This document shows positions 35,087 through 43,140 of a stretch of 64,000 nt of DNA, one piece after another. The stretch is taken from NCBI RefSeq assembly GCF_029051645.1, contig NZ_JAACFS010000029.1, positions 1 through 64,000 on the forward strand, in the 5' to 3' direction. Each line of letters begins with the position of its first letter. The first letter of the stretch is position 1. Both the position numbers and the translations under genes were made by a program. The stretch comes from Bradyrhizobium sp. CSA112. GTDB taxonomy: Bacteria > Pseudomonadota > Alphaproteobacteria > Rhizobiales > Xanthobacteraceae. Below the pieces are notes generated by a model. The model was not told the origin of the DNA and searched no databases. It saw only the letters and a list, made by a program, of their open reading frames with translations.

Positions 35087-35349
35087 GAATCGTTCTCCAG
35101 CGTCAGTTCCCCAATCTTGGCGTGCAGCGACTTCACATCGATGGCGGGTAGCGCCACCGCGTTGCCGCCCCCAGGGCCGAACACGTCGGCGGCCCCGCCC
35201 TCAAGCTGCGCTTTCCATGATGCGATCTGATTGGGGTGGATGTCGAACCGCTCCGCCAGCTGAGCCAGTGTTCGGTCGCCCTTGACGGCGGCCAGCGCCA
35301 CCTTCGCCTTGAAAGCCGGTGTGTGGTTCCGGCGTGCTCGTCTGCTCAT
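35083..35349 (-). CDS. IS3 transposase orfA (HTH protein)
   Basis: From ATG 35349 (AGGAGAGACG upstream) the 88-residue product has the IS3/IS911 OrfA helix-turn-helix (FKAKVALAAVKGDRTLAQLA, then IHPNQIASWKAQLEGG) and ends KIGELTLENDS. The stop codon lies in the end of the inserted IS110. Without the insertion the frame would also end at a TAG here (ENDS-stop), with orfB in another frame, the usual frameshift arrangement. Confidence 0.85.
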   Translation of the reverse strand: MSRRARRNHTPAFKAKVALAAVKGDRTLAQLAERFDIHPNQIASWKAQLEGGAADVFGPGGGNAVALPAIDVKSLHAKIGELTLENDS

Positions 35350-35556
35350 CGTCTCTCCTGATTCGCGGGCCAATCTTGCCCGCCGTCAGGCAGAAACTCC
35401 ACTTATCGCATCGTTCAGATTGGTGGGGCCGGCTCTCCCTTCCTCATCAGCATACAAGCAGAAAGCGATAGCATCCGCGGTTTCTATGCGCGTTAAGTGA
35501 TGAAAAGCGCGCAAACGCGTCGATCCGCGGGGTGAAACGCCTGCATCAGCGTGTTG

Positions 35557-36033
35557 TCAATTCTCGGATGGTGCTTCAACGGGAACAGCAAAGCCCGCCT
35601 TTACGCGATCCAATACGACCATCGTCTTGAAGCTCTTAATGTCCGGGTTCACATAGAAGAACCGCCGAGTGAACTCCTCATAATCTTCCATTGTGGGCGC
35701 GGTAACGTATAGGACAAAATCCGCGTCGCCGGTGACGTAGAAGCCGTTGACGATCTCAACGGACGATCTGATGGCCTTCTTGAATCTATCGATTATATCT
35801 GAACGCTCTCGCTCCATGGTCACCAGCACCAGCATTTGAATAGGTCTGCCCACCGCTTTCGGCGAAACGATTGAAACATCGGCCTCGATAATGCCCTCCG
35901 AACGGAGCCTCTTCAGTCGTCGTTGACACGCGGTAGCAGAAAGCCCTGCTAGTGCGCCGATCACCTCGGAAGTTAGGCGGTTGTTCTTTTGCACAATCTC
36001 GAGGATGCGGGCGTCTATCCGATCGTATTGCAT
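35557..36033 (-). CDS. Lrp/AsnC-family transcriptional regulator
   Basis: A 158-residue protein starting at ATG 36033 (MQYDRIDARILEIVQKNNRL). The helix-turn-helix (LSATACQRRLKRLRSEGII) is at residues 30-50 and the ligand-binding RAM domain follows (NGFYVTGDADFVLYVTAPTM). It has a standard length and no defects. These regulators respond to amino acids and often control a neighbouring gene, but no partner gene remains here because IS elements surround it. An open frame upstream of 36033 is not needed. Confidence 0.92.
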   Translation of the reverse strand: MQYDRIDARILEIVQKNNRLTSEVIGALAGLSATACQRRLKRLRSEGIIEADVSIVSPKAVGRPIQMLVLVTMERERSDIIDRFKKAIRSSVEIVNGFYVTGDADFVLYVTAPTMEDYEEFTRRFFYVNPDIKSFKTMVVLDRVKAGFAVPVEAPSEN

Positions 36034-36269
36034 AATCGGCTCCCCGGCCTTGAGGTGAATTTCATCCCGAAAGGCGTCCAAAATATTCCAAATGCATGCG
36101 ATGATTTCAACGAATGACCGCGTGGGCCATCGCACCGTCTTGGCCGCTGGTAGTGAGTCTGCTCCGCCAGGAGCTGATCATCCTGCCGGATGAAGAGCAG
36201 CCAGTGAACGTTAACGACGACGTGTGAATGGTATGAGGCGTTGGTGCGATCACCTGCTGCTCCCCACCT

Positions 36270-36694
36270 TTGCCAAAGATCGTTCGTTTAAAGGAGGGCC
36301 TATGCTCAAATTTCAAGCTGGCTCTGCTTTCTCTTGCGAAGCTTTTGGGTTCCGGAGATTGCGGGCCCCTCGGCTCTAACTTGCTGACGGATTTGCTCAA
36401 GCTGGCGGCCGATCTCGGCCTTGCCGCTGGCAACGCGATTGCGCCAAAGACCGCTTACAATGTTCGCATCCTTCTGAAAACGTTGCTCCACGCTCCGGGC
36501 CTTCTCCTCGCCTATCCATCGTTGGGGCGCTGCCGCCGGCGGCCCAGGGCGATGACCTCGATGCAACGATAGGAATCAACTTCCTGCCTGAAATCATGCA
36601 TCGCATTGCCGCCATTCCACCTCCACTGATGAACTCAGTCTAGGCCGGATCGCAGGTGAGCCGAAGGATGGAGGTGAGGGGCTCATGCCGGTAG
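36270..36694 (-). mobile_element. Decayed left end of an IS66 element with tnpA remnant
   Basis: On the minus strand TACCGGCATGAGCCCCTCAC and a following GTGGAGGTGG..ATGGC match the left end of the IS66 copy at 37635 (ACCGGCATGAGGCCCCCACC, GTGGAGGTGGCGCGATGGC). Downstream, RRWIGEEKARSVEQRFQKDA aligns with RRWTGEEKARIVAESFEEGA of its TnpA, in broken frames. About 420 bases remain. Confidence 0.75.
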
Positions 36695-36700
36695 ACTTAG

Positions 36701-36925
36701 TTACGTGTTGAGCGGCACAGGTACTGAAGTTGACTTGAGCCTCAACGTGAAAGGAAATATGGTCGCTAACAGCCGTTCGAAGGCGGAACACTGTTCAACC
36801 AGGCGTTGCTCGATGAGCTTTCGCTCCTCATCAGGCAACTCGCTTTGAAGCAACTTACGACAACGCCAAATTTCATTGCGCACTGATCTGATCTCACTTA
36901 AGCTATCATCAATCGAAGTACTCAT
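36701..36925 (-). CDS. Small coiled-coil hypothetical protein
   Basis: From ATG 36925 the 74-residue product is mostly charged helix (EIRSVRNEIWRCRKLLQSEL, EERKLIEQRLVEQCSAFERL). A second ATG (36937) lies just upstream. The gene sits between two IS66 ends. No family is recognised. The composition and continuous helix pattern suggest a real protein. Confidence 0.45.
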   Translation of the reverse strand: MSTSIDDSLSEIRSVRNEIWRCRKLLQSELPDEERKLIEQRLVEQCSAFERLLATIFPFTLRLKSTSVPVPLNT

Positions 36926-36937
36926 GGATGCCGACAC

Positions 36938-37634
36938 AGTGTGGAACTAACCTTTGAAAACTTATCAAAGTGTCATCCTCGGCGAAGCCGCACACTGAAT
37001 CGCCTTCATCACGAACGTTTCAGGTGTGTTGAGGATGGCCGGAAGATCAGGCCGACAGTGGCATTCATGGCATCAAGATAGCATCGATAGATGCAGGCCT
37101 CGCGCGCCGATCTCGGGGCCACCATAAATCTTAGGCTCTCAATCGAGCCACGGTGGAAGCTTTGCGCATGTTCGCCTCCAGTCGGCATTACGTCTATAGC
37201 CTCCCTACATTGTCTTCCGCTTCACCATGCCCGCAGGTGAGGTGCAGCGATCCCAAGTCTGAGGTCCGCCTTGTTGGCGAAGCGGCCCGCTCCATCGGAG
37301 TGCTTTGCGAGGTTTGCAGAGTTTAACGAATATTTAGATCTTGATTAATGCAATGAGCAGCGCATCTTCGTGGAATTTCTGCGCTTTGGTACATTTTTTT
37401 GATGGATTCAAGCAGCCGGGATGCGATGGGTTTGTAGCAGCACTCGTGAAGTCGCCACTGCCAATACAGGCACGCGAACAAGCTTTAACGCGAGCCATGT
37501 GTTACCGGCAGAGCGTGTGAGATGTCGATCTCGGCCTTCCTTTTTCATTACGGGGGCGGAGAAATGCTTACTCTCCACATTTCTTCCGATCATGGTCGTC
37601 TGGATGGAAGGAGTGCACCATATCGCTTTCTACG
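36938..37634. other. Intergenic stretch between the two IS66 copies
   Basis: Nothing recognisable. AT-rich around 37320-37400. The left end of the IS66 begins at about 37635. Confidence 0.4.
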
Positions 37635-38475
37635 GTAACCGGCATGAGGCCCCCACCTCGCCATCGCGAGGTTCACCTGCGATACAGCTTGGCATGAGCT
37701 GATCTGTGGAGGTGGCGCGATGGCAAATGCCATGCTTGATGCCAGGCAGGAAGGTGACTCTTATCGCCGCGTCGAGGTGATCACCGGGGAGCGCCGACGG
37801 CGACGGTGGACGGGCGAGGAGAAGGCCCGGATCGTGGCGGAGAGCTTTGAGGAGGGTGCGAACATCTCCGAGGTGGCGCGGCGCAATGGCGTTTCCCGCG
37901 GGCTGCTTACGGTGTGGCGACGCCAAGTTGCGGCGGCGGTAGCGGGCAAGCCGCCAAACTTCGTGCCGATCCAAATTGGTGCCGAGAGCGGTGGCGGGAC
38001 AGCAGGCGAGTCCGAGCGTATTTCGCCGGTACAAACGAAGCCTTTGGAGATCAGCGCGCCGCGGGCCAAGGCCTGCGGGGTGATCGAGATCGAGGTGAGC
38101 GGGGCGCGCATCCGGGGCGAGCCGGGCGTGGAGCTGGCGACGCTGTCGACCGTGCTGGCAGCGCTTCGGGGCATCCGGTGATTGCGCTACGGTCCGACCT
38201 CAAGGTGGTGCTGGCGACACAGCCGGTCGATTTCCGCAAGTCGGTGCACACGCTGTCGGCGCTGGTGAGCGAAGCGCTGCGCGCGAATCCGTATTGCGGC
38301 GACGTCTTCGTGTTCCGCAGCAAGCGTATGGACAGAGTGAAGCTTCTGGCGTGGGACTGCAGCGGCATGGTGCTGGTGACGAAGTGGCTGCACCAGGGAC
38401 GCTTTACCTGGCCGCCCGTCCGCGACGGCGTGGTGCATCTAAGTGCGACGCAGCTCGCAATGCTGCTCGACTATC
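37635..38475 (+). mobile_element. IS66-family element, truncated in tnpB
   Basis: The left end GTAACCGGCATGAGGCCCCC is followed by tnpA and tnpB. TnpB stops matching at about 38475, where unrelated sequence (the recombinase relic on the minus strand) begins, so tnpC and the right end are lost. Confidence 0.82.
37720..38181 (+). CDS. tnpA: IS66 TnpA accessory protein
   Basis: A 153-residue protein with the TnpA helix-turn-helix (RRRWTGEEKARIVAESFEEG, ANISEVARRNGVSRGLLTVW) and a C-terminal IEIEVSGARIRGEPG strand typical of IS66 OrfA. It is intact and overlaps tnpB by four bases (GTGA). It is needed with TnpB and TnpC for IS66 transposition, so it is functionless alone. Confidence 0.9.
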   Translation: MANAMLDARQEGDSYRRVEVITGERRRRRWTGEEKARIVAESFEEGANISEVARRNGVSRGLLTVWRRQVAAAVAGKPPNFVPIQIGAESGGGTAGESERISPVQTKPLEISAPRAKACGVIEIEVSGARIRGEPGVELATLSTVLAALRGIR

Positions 38476-38498
38476 CATGCGAATGCCCCTCCTCGTGA
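38178..38498 (+). pseudogene. tnpB: IS66 TnpB, C-terminally truncated
   Basis: The gene starts at GTG 38178 and contains LATQPVDFRKSVHTLSALV, VFVFRSKRMDRVKLLAWD and LSATQLAMLLDY, all diagnostic of TnpB. After LLDY the expected GIDWR ending is replaced by PCECPSS, foreign sequence from the break at about 38475. About 99 of 115 residues remain. Confidence 0.87.
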
Positions 38499-39519
38499 GG
38501 CTCAGTGATTCTGAGATCAAGATGATCGAACGCGTGATTGCGTAGTTTTCGAACAGCCTCAATCACGTGCGACGTGTTGGAGAACAGGTGCGCGCCGGAA
38601 GAGTGACGATCGATCAAAAGGCGCCTTTGCCTGATCTGAACGTACAGCCAGTTCACTGGAATGTTCAATACGCCGGCGAGTTGCTGGGCGCTGAGCAAGT
38701 CCGGTGAATGCCGCCATCGCGTACGTTGCTCGGTAAGCCCCCTTGAGGCCGGCGTGCAAGCGAATGCGCTGGACGGTGATCGGCAGCACTTTGTCGGGGC
38801 AATTTGGTGACCGGTGTCCTTCGTTCGTCAACATGGCAGCGATCTCCTCGTCGTGCATCTTGGTGCGGGCGAGCTTGAGCACGCGTTCTCGCATCTCCGC
38901 GCCTTGGGTGAGACTCGCTACTGAGTTGACACGCATCTTTACCTCGATCTCGGTGACAGCTCCGCCGCGCCAGACGATCCTCACCCTGACGACGTCGTGC
39001 TCGCCGCGGTCGAGGATCACCTTGTCAATGAGACAGCGCAGCAGCGCCTTGCGTTTTGCGTCGGTCGTGCTCGGGTCTGTCCAGATCGCAGGCAGACGGC
39101 CGGAGAGGCGGACGACTTTGTCGTTCAGCGCCTTGTTGCCGACGGTGATCTGAGCGATAGCCTGGGGAGACTCCAAACGGGCCAGGACCTCCTCTGCCGC
39201 TCGGACCTCCTTCAGAGCCTCCTCCCAACGGCGCTCGAGCTCGGCGGCGACAAGCCGGTTGTCAGGATCGACGCGGTTGAACTGACGTTCGGCGAGCGCT
39301 GATTCGTAGCGCCGGCGCTCGAGCTGCTGCTCGGCATTGCTCCGTATTGCTTTGTACGTCTGTTGCTGAGCGCGACGAGCGCACGACAACGCGTCGATCT
39401 CGGCCGGCGCCAGCGCTGTGAGGAACGCTTGCGCCACGGCGGCGTCGACGCGGGGAGCACGGATGACCTCGTGGCTCGCAAGTCCGGGTGCGAGAGCAAT
39501 GACCCGAACTTCACGGCCA
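38471..39519 (-). pseudogene. C-terminal half of a large serine recombinase
   Basis: The minus-strand frame 38559-39437 contains the coiled-coil and recombinase C-terminal region (RRWEEALKEVRAAEEVLARL, RKALLRCLIDKVILDRGEHD, VRVRIVWRGGAVTEIEVKM). After a frameshift near 38700 it continues as LSAQQLAGVLNIPVNWLYVQ and IEAVRKLRNHAFDHLDLRI, the usual C-terminus of these proteins. The catalytic N-terminal domain with the serine is missing, cut by the IS630 fragment. Such recombinases integrate and excise mobile elements. Confidence 0.8.
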
Positions 39520-40126
39520 AAGCCGTCGATGTTGTCGGCCTCTACGTCGCCCCGCCCGAGAAGGCTATCGTGCTATGCGTGGACGAAAAGCCTTCAATCC
39601 AGGCTTTGGAGCGAGCGCAAGGTTATCTGAAGTTGCCCAATGGTCGCGCCTTGACCGGTCAGAGCCACGATTACACGCGTGCATGGCACGACAACGCTGT
39701 TTGCGGCGCTCGAGGTTGCGACCGGAAAGATCATCGCGATGCATTCAAAACGGCGGCGCCGTGTCGAGTTCCTCGACTTCATGGACAGCGTCACCTCGGC
39801 TTTTCCGGACCGCCAGCTTCACGTCATCCTCGACAACCTCAACACCCACAAGAAGAACGAGCACTGGCTAAAGGCCCACCCCAATGTGAAATTTCATTTC
39901 ACGCCGACAAGCGCATCCTAGCTCAATCAGGTCGAGGTTTGGTTTTCGGTCTTGCAGGGGCAGTCGCTTAGCGGCACCTCCTTCACAAGCCTCAAGCAGC
40001 TGCAGGAACACATCGATGCCTACGTCGACGCCTACAACGACAAAGCCGAGCCCTTCGTCTGGACCAAGAAAAAAGTCCGTCAACGCAGATTCAAAGGCCG
40101 CCGTATCACTCAGCTCTGATTCCGGG
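39500..40126 (+). pseudogene. IS630-family transposase, C-terminal part, broken
   Basis: Pieces in order: IVLCVDEKPSIQALERAQGY, LTGQSHDYTR, then after a frameshift near 39690 HGTTTLFAALEVATGKIIA, FLDFMDSVTSAFPDRQLHVI, LDNLNTHKKNEHWL and, beyond a TAG at 39919 in place of a tryptophan codon, LNQVEVWFSVLQGQSLSGTS. The IS630 DDE motif is clear. The right end is near GATTCCGGGTA (40126), where it interrupts an effector gene. The N-terminal part is missing. Confidence 0.87.
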
Positions 40127-40128
40127 TA

Positions 40129-40264
40129 CTAGCATGGGGATCCGGCGCCGATTGGGACGGCATGCCCGCAAGCGTTTCCGTAAGGCGTCGCTATCCACCG
40201 ACTGGTTCGGTTCGTCAGCTTGGCTAGCGCGTGTGGATGAGCCACTAATTCGATTATACATGGC
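40129..40264 (-). pseudogene. 5' end of a tts-box effector gene cut off by IS630
   Basis: From ATG 40264 the frame reads MYNRISGSSTRASQADEPNQ and continues with charged, Arg-rich sequence for about 45 codons before entering the IS630 end and stopping at 40106. A well-spaced tts box lies 47 bases upstream. The Ser/Thr/Gln-rich start fits a T3SS export signal. It reminds me of NopP-type N-termini, but that is from memory and unverified. The rest of the gene is missing. Confidence 0.5.
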
Positions 40265-40310
40265 GATTCGCGTTTCCCTTCGGCGAAGTCTCTTCGCAAG
40301 CGCGTCGGGC

Positions 40311-40347
40311 TGCATGATACTCAGACAAGCTGATGACAAGCTGACGG
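40311..40347 (-). promoter_or_regulatory. tts box for the truncated effector gene
   Basis: On the minus strand GTCAGCTTGTCATCAGCTTG is followed by TCTGAGTATCATG, with CATG at the same spacing as in the other effector boxes. The second half (CATCAGCT) is close to the box at 18921. Confidence 0.68.
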
Positions 40348-40439
40348 GCGCAGGTGTTACCCGGCTTAGAGAGCATGAGGAAGGGCATCGTCACGTTAAC
40401 GGGCATCCGACGGATCTTGGGCGGGGAAGAGCATAGTTT

Positions 40440-40640
40440 TCAGGCAGCGAGCGCGACCGAGGTGATGTCCGCCCATGTCTCGAAGGCGACCCCATGGGCT
40501 TCGCGATAGGTGCTAGCAGTCAAGCGATGGGGCCTTAGGTGAAACAGGTTCGCGATGGGATCGTGGATAGAAAGAAAGCGCTGCGCCTGTCGTGCCGATT
40601 TGAAGCGCTTCATCTGCCGCTCTCTTCGGCGAGCGGGCTG
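40440..40640 (-). pseudogene. C-terminal fragment of an IS6-family transposase
   Basis: The minus frame reads RRRERQMKRFKSARQAQRFL, then SIHDPIANLFHLRPHRLTAS and ends TWADITSVALAA at a TGA (40440). This is the usual C-terminal end of IS6-family transposases. About 65 codons remain. Confidence 0.7.
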
Positions 40641-40987
40641 GTGGGAATTCTCTGTTCGATGTTTAATCCTCTATGCTGCCGATGCTTGATGCTTAGCCCC
40701 ATCTCCCTGCGAGTAGCGCCATATGGCAGGAGCGCGATCGCGAGCGCTACCGCAGCATCGCTATTGGCCGGTACTGCATTCAGGAAATCCGCCGGACCGC
40801 CATCAGCTTGCGCAGCCACTCAACTGCCACAGCGTTCATGCTCGCCAGCTGCCAGCGGGTTCGACAAAATGCGCACCCGCTGGCGATGCGGACAGTTAGT
40901 GGGGAACGGTGAATTGTCTATGTAGTAGAAGCCGGCTGGACCGGAGGGCTCCCGCCCAGCCAAGTTGGCTCAGCCACCGCATAGATT
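40641..40987. other. Intergenic stretch, no gene seen
   Basis: A plus-strand frame with ERYRSIAIGRYCIQEIRRTA looks protein-like for 50 codons but has no start, and I recognise no family. It may be another relic. Confidence 0.35.
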
Positions 40988-41572
40988 TCAGGTCTGGCGG
41001 CGCGTAAGCCTAACGAACCCTCCTTCTTTTAGCTCGGCGTTATAAAGCTTGCTGCCGAGCGAAATGGTTGTTGGGTGGTCTGCGGTAGGCATGAGCCCAT
41101 GTTCGCGCAGCTTTTCAATAAGCGCCAGCGGGGCCCATTGCTCCGGGCGGGGCACACGACCACGCCGGGTCTCAATGAAGAACGCTCCGAAATCTGGCGC
41201 CCCCGTCGACCCGAGTCGCGGCATTTGAGCTTCCGGTGGGTTATGAATGAGGCGTACGCTCTGAGACGGATCCAATGCGGCCGTGTAGAGGTGACCCCGG
41301 ATCTCGTAGCTCATCGTCGGCTGCTCCGAGTCGGGCAGGAGACCGTGGTGGGTCAGTTTCTCGATCATTCGGAGCGGGGCGACTTGGGAGCCGTGCGAAA
41401 ACATTTCGGGAACGGCCCATGAGACATCATATACCGTCTTGTCTGGCTCGGCAGACGAGGACGGCCCGGCTTCATTCATCACTCGACTAAATAGGTCATG
41501 ATCTTCTTGAGTCCACTCGTAGGCACTTGGGGACCCTGGAGACCCAGCACCGTCGATCCGGTTGAAATCCAT
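40988..41572 (-). CDS. Candidate T3SS effector made of two 'GLLP/GLMP' modules
   Basis: A 194-residue soluble protein with a tts box 107 bases before its ATG. Residues 1-45 (MDFNRIDGAGSPGSPS...) form a likely export signal and match the start of the effector pseudogene at 596-1417. Two copies of the module follow. Copy 1 (about 62-113) has VAPLRMIEKLTHHGLLP, IRGHLYTAAL and SVRLIHNPP. Copy 2 (about 145-191) has WAPLALIEKLREHGLMP, LGSKLYNAEL and FVRLT. The same module ends the 737-residue effector at 16485. The pattern of an amphipathic helix, a 'LxP' turn and a short beta-hairpin is clear. No enzymatic motif is seen and the function is unknown. Confidence 0.82.
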   Translation of the reverse strand: MDFNRIDGAGSPGSPSAYEWTQEDHDLFSRVMNEAGPSSSAEPDKTVYDVSWAVPEMFSHGSQVAPLRMIEKLTHHGLLPDSEQPTMSYEIRGHLYTAALDPSQSVRLIHNPPEAQMPRLGSTGAPDFGAFFIETRRGRVPRPEQWAPLALIEKLREHGLMPTADHPTTISLGSKLYNAELKEGGFVRLTRRQT

Positions 41573-41678
41573 ACAGCTCTCCTATTGGTTTGAGAACGTG
41601 GGCTCAAATCCGCCAGAGCTTTCCTTGGGCTTGTCACCAGTTGACCCATCGGCGGCATCCGTCGTCAAGAGACCACGT

Positions 41679-41716
41679 TCTCATGTTAGGGAGCTTAGCT
41701 GTCAGGAAGCTGACGA
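41679..41716 (-). promoter_or_regulatory. tts box for the 194-codon effector gene
   Basis: On the minus strand CTCGTCAGCTTCCTGACAGC is followed by CTCCCTAACATGAGAA with the shared CATG spacing. Bases around the box (ATGAGAACGTGG) also resemble the region beyond the box at 18921. Confidence 0.78.
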
Positions 41717-42181
41717 GTTTCGGGACACAGCTGTACCCGCGCCCGCGTTCCCAACTCGATCTTCTGGACTCCGGGAATGAGATCCTGTGCCATTAGCCCA
41801 GCAATAGAGCAGCTCGATTGTTTTCGGCGATCTTACCAAGACGGGTGTTTTACCTTCATTGGCGTTATTGTCTCACCACGTCTCTTCTTTCTTTGTGCGT
41901 CAGGTCGTGCGCCACATCTTCGCTTCGAACCCGGCTACCCCGATCATTCTCGAGTGTGACCCCTCTGACGTTCGCGCCATTGTTCGTCTTGTTTCTTCCG
42001 AGCCTGCTGCTGCTTGAGCGCGTTCTCAGCAACTTCGGGGAATTGCTCTGCTCTCCGGTTGGCAGAGATGGTTCGGGACAGGCCGAGCCCAGGTCTATAA
42101 GATCTACTGCTCACGCCCGCTTCAGGCCAATGGCTCGGATGGTGGCCCGGACTGACGCATAGACGATTGGATGGAATTGCC
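41717..42181. other. Intergenic stretch before the nif relics
   Basis: A minus-strand frame ending VAENALKQQQARKKQDEQWR looks like the tail of a charged protein, but no family is recognised and the start is unclear. Otherwise empty. Confidence 0.35.
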
Positions 42182-42544
42182 CTAATCATCATTCCAGACG
42201 GTCGCATTTAACAGAAACAGCGCCGCGAGATAATGATAAAGTGCCGTCAGCTCGACCGGTGGGGCAAAAGCCTGCGCCATCAGTGCCGTCAAGGCTGAGC
42301 GATGTTTGTTGGTCTCGATGTACTGCGCCGACGCGCAGACATTGCCCTTGGTCCGGCGGGGCAGCGCGACGTTGCCGGCGAAGAAGGTAGCCAAGGCCTC
42401 CGGCGTCATCGGCACATCGCTTTGGACAACTCGGTGAGGCAAGGGCCGAGATAGGGAATAATGCTGCGGGCACGCTGCCTGAGGCCGAGGCCAATGAGGA
42501 TCATCTCCGCGTCGCTCGCATTGAGCGGGGTCGTCTTCATCGGT
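42182..42544 (-). pseudogene. Frameshifted unknown gene downstream of the fixU relic
   Basis: From ATG 42544 the frame reads MKTTPLNASDAEMILIGLGL and on to LGPCLTELSKAMC. After a frameshift near 42410 it continues as TPEALATFFAGNVALPRRTK, CASAQYIETNKHRSALTALM and LTALYHYLAALFLLNATVW to a stop at 42182. The pieces would make about 120 residues. I do not recognise the family. It follows fixU on the same strand and may be the small gene that lies between fixU and nifB in some Bradyrhizobium nif clusters, which I cannot verify. Confidence 0.45.
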
Positions 42545-42573
42545 CATCCCCGTCCTCACCACGTTCCTGGCAT

Positions 42574-42759
42574 TTACGTGATCGGCAACGGCGTGTCACT
42601 CGCCATCTCAGGCAGATCGAGCACCCAGCCATTGGCTATTCTTATCCACCCGCCCCACAGCGTGTCGTGCTCCGATCCAAGCGACCGACTCTTCGAGGTC
42701 CTTCTTCGGCACGTAAATCGACAGGCCAGCCTCGGGCGAGCGGCAATCATGACTTTCAT
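42574..42759 (-). pseudogene. fixU: Frameshifted fixU (nifT) gene
   Basis: NifT/FixU is a small protein of nif operons of unsettled function. The relic begins MKVMIA at ATG 42759, loses frame, continues in a second frame as RSPEAGLSIYVPKKDLEES and in a third as LWGGWIRIANGWVLDLPEMA, then SDTPLPIT before TAA at 42574. All hallmark pieces of the 65-70 residue protein are present in order, with two frameshifts. It lies five bases after the nifS relic, the order seen in Bradyrhizobium. Confidence 0.85.
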
Positions 42760-42763
42760 AAGA

Positions 42764-42992
42764 TCAACTCTGGTTCGAAGGACATTGCCCGCAGGACTGC
42801 GAGCGTCCAGCGCGCAAGCGCGCCACGATGCCGGACAGCGCGCGCAAGAGCTGATCGATCTCTCCGATCGTGGTTTCACGCGAAAGCGGAAAGCGGATCG
42901 CGCCCCGCAGGCTCGTCGCCGGCACATTCCTCGCGCAGCACATGCGATGCTTCCATTGAGCCGGAGCTGCAAGCTGACCCGAGCCTGTGCCG
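42764..42992 (-). pseudogene. nifS: 3' fragment of nifS (cysteine desulfurase)
   Basis: The pieces correspond to the end of NifS, which supplies sulfur for nitrogenase clusters. GTGS and then the SACSSGSMEASHVL region are visible with a 4-base insertion (GGCTCGGGTCAGCTTGCAGC), followed by GAIRFPLSRETTIGEIDQLL, then RALSGIVARLRAGRSQSCGQ and a TGA at 42764. The SSGSMEASHV region is the active-site cysteine loop side of the protein. Upstream sequence no longer matches, so about 80 codons remain, with frameshifts. Confidence 0.75.
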
Positions 42993-43140
42993 ATTCCGAA
43001 TCTATATCCGCTCGCGCGTCACATCAGCAGCACGCCCGCGCGTGGCGGGCGCTCCCGTTGCAGCCCCACTTTCGCCCCGGTGCATGCGGCTATGAGAAGT
43101 CGGCCACTTTCAGTCCAAGCCGCACCTGGCGCGACTTCTG

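Larger units (their letters stand above)
32602..35420 (-). mobile_element. IS3-family element, about 1.2 kb, split by an inserted IS110
   Basis: Ends are marked by imperfect inverted repeats: TCTGAAC...CGATAAGTGGAG..TCTGCC at the left (from 32602) and its complement at the right (to about 35420). Without the IS110 the element is about 1.21 kb, normal for IS3. OrfA is at the right, orfB at the left, both on the minus strand. The left repeat has an extra AGATTTTCC and orfB has an internal deletion, so the element is dead. Confidence 0.85.

Noticed and set aside
40211..40236. GTTCGTCAGCTTGGCTAGCG as a further tts box on the plus strand
   Set aside because: The second half-site and the spaced CATG are missing, and it lies inside the effector fragment coding sequence.
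42182..42544. FlhC-like flagellar regulator for the gene after fixU
   Set aside because: The resemblance to FlhC is only a vague order of helices, and the position in a nif remnant does not support it.
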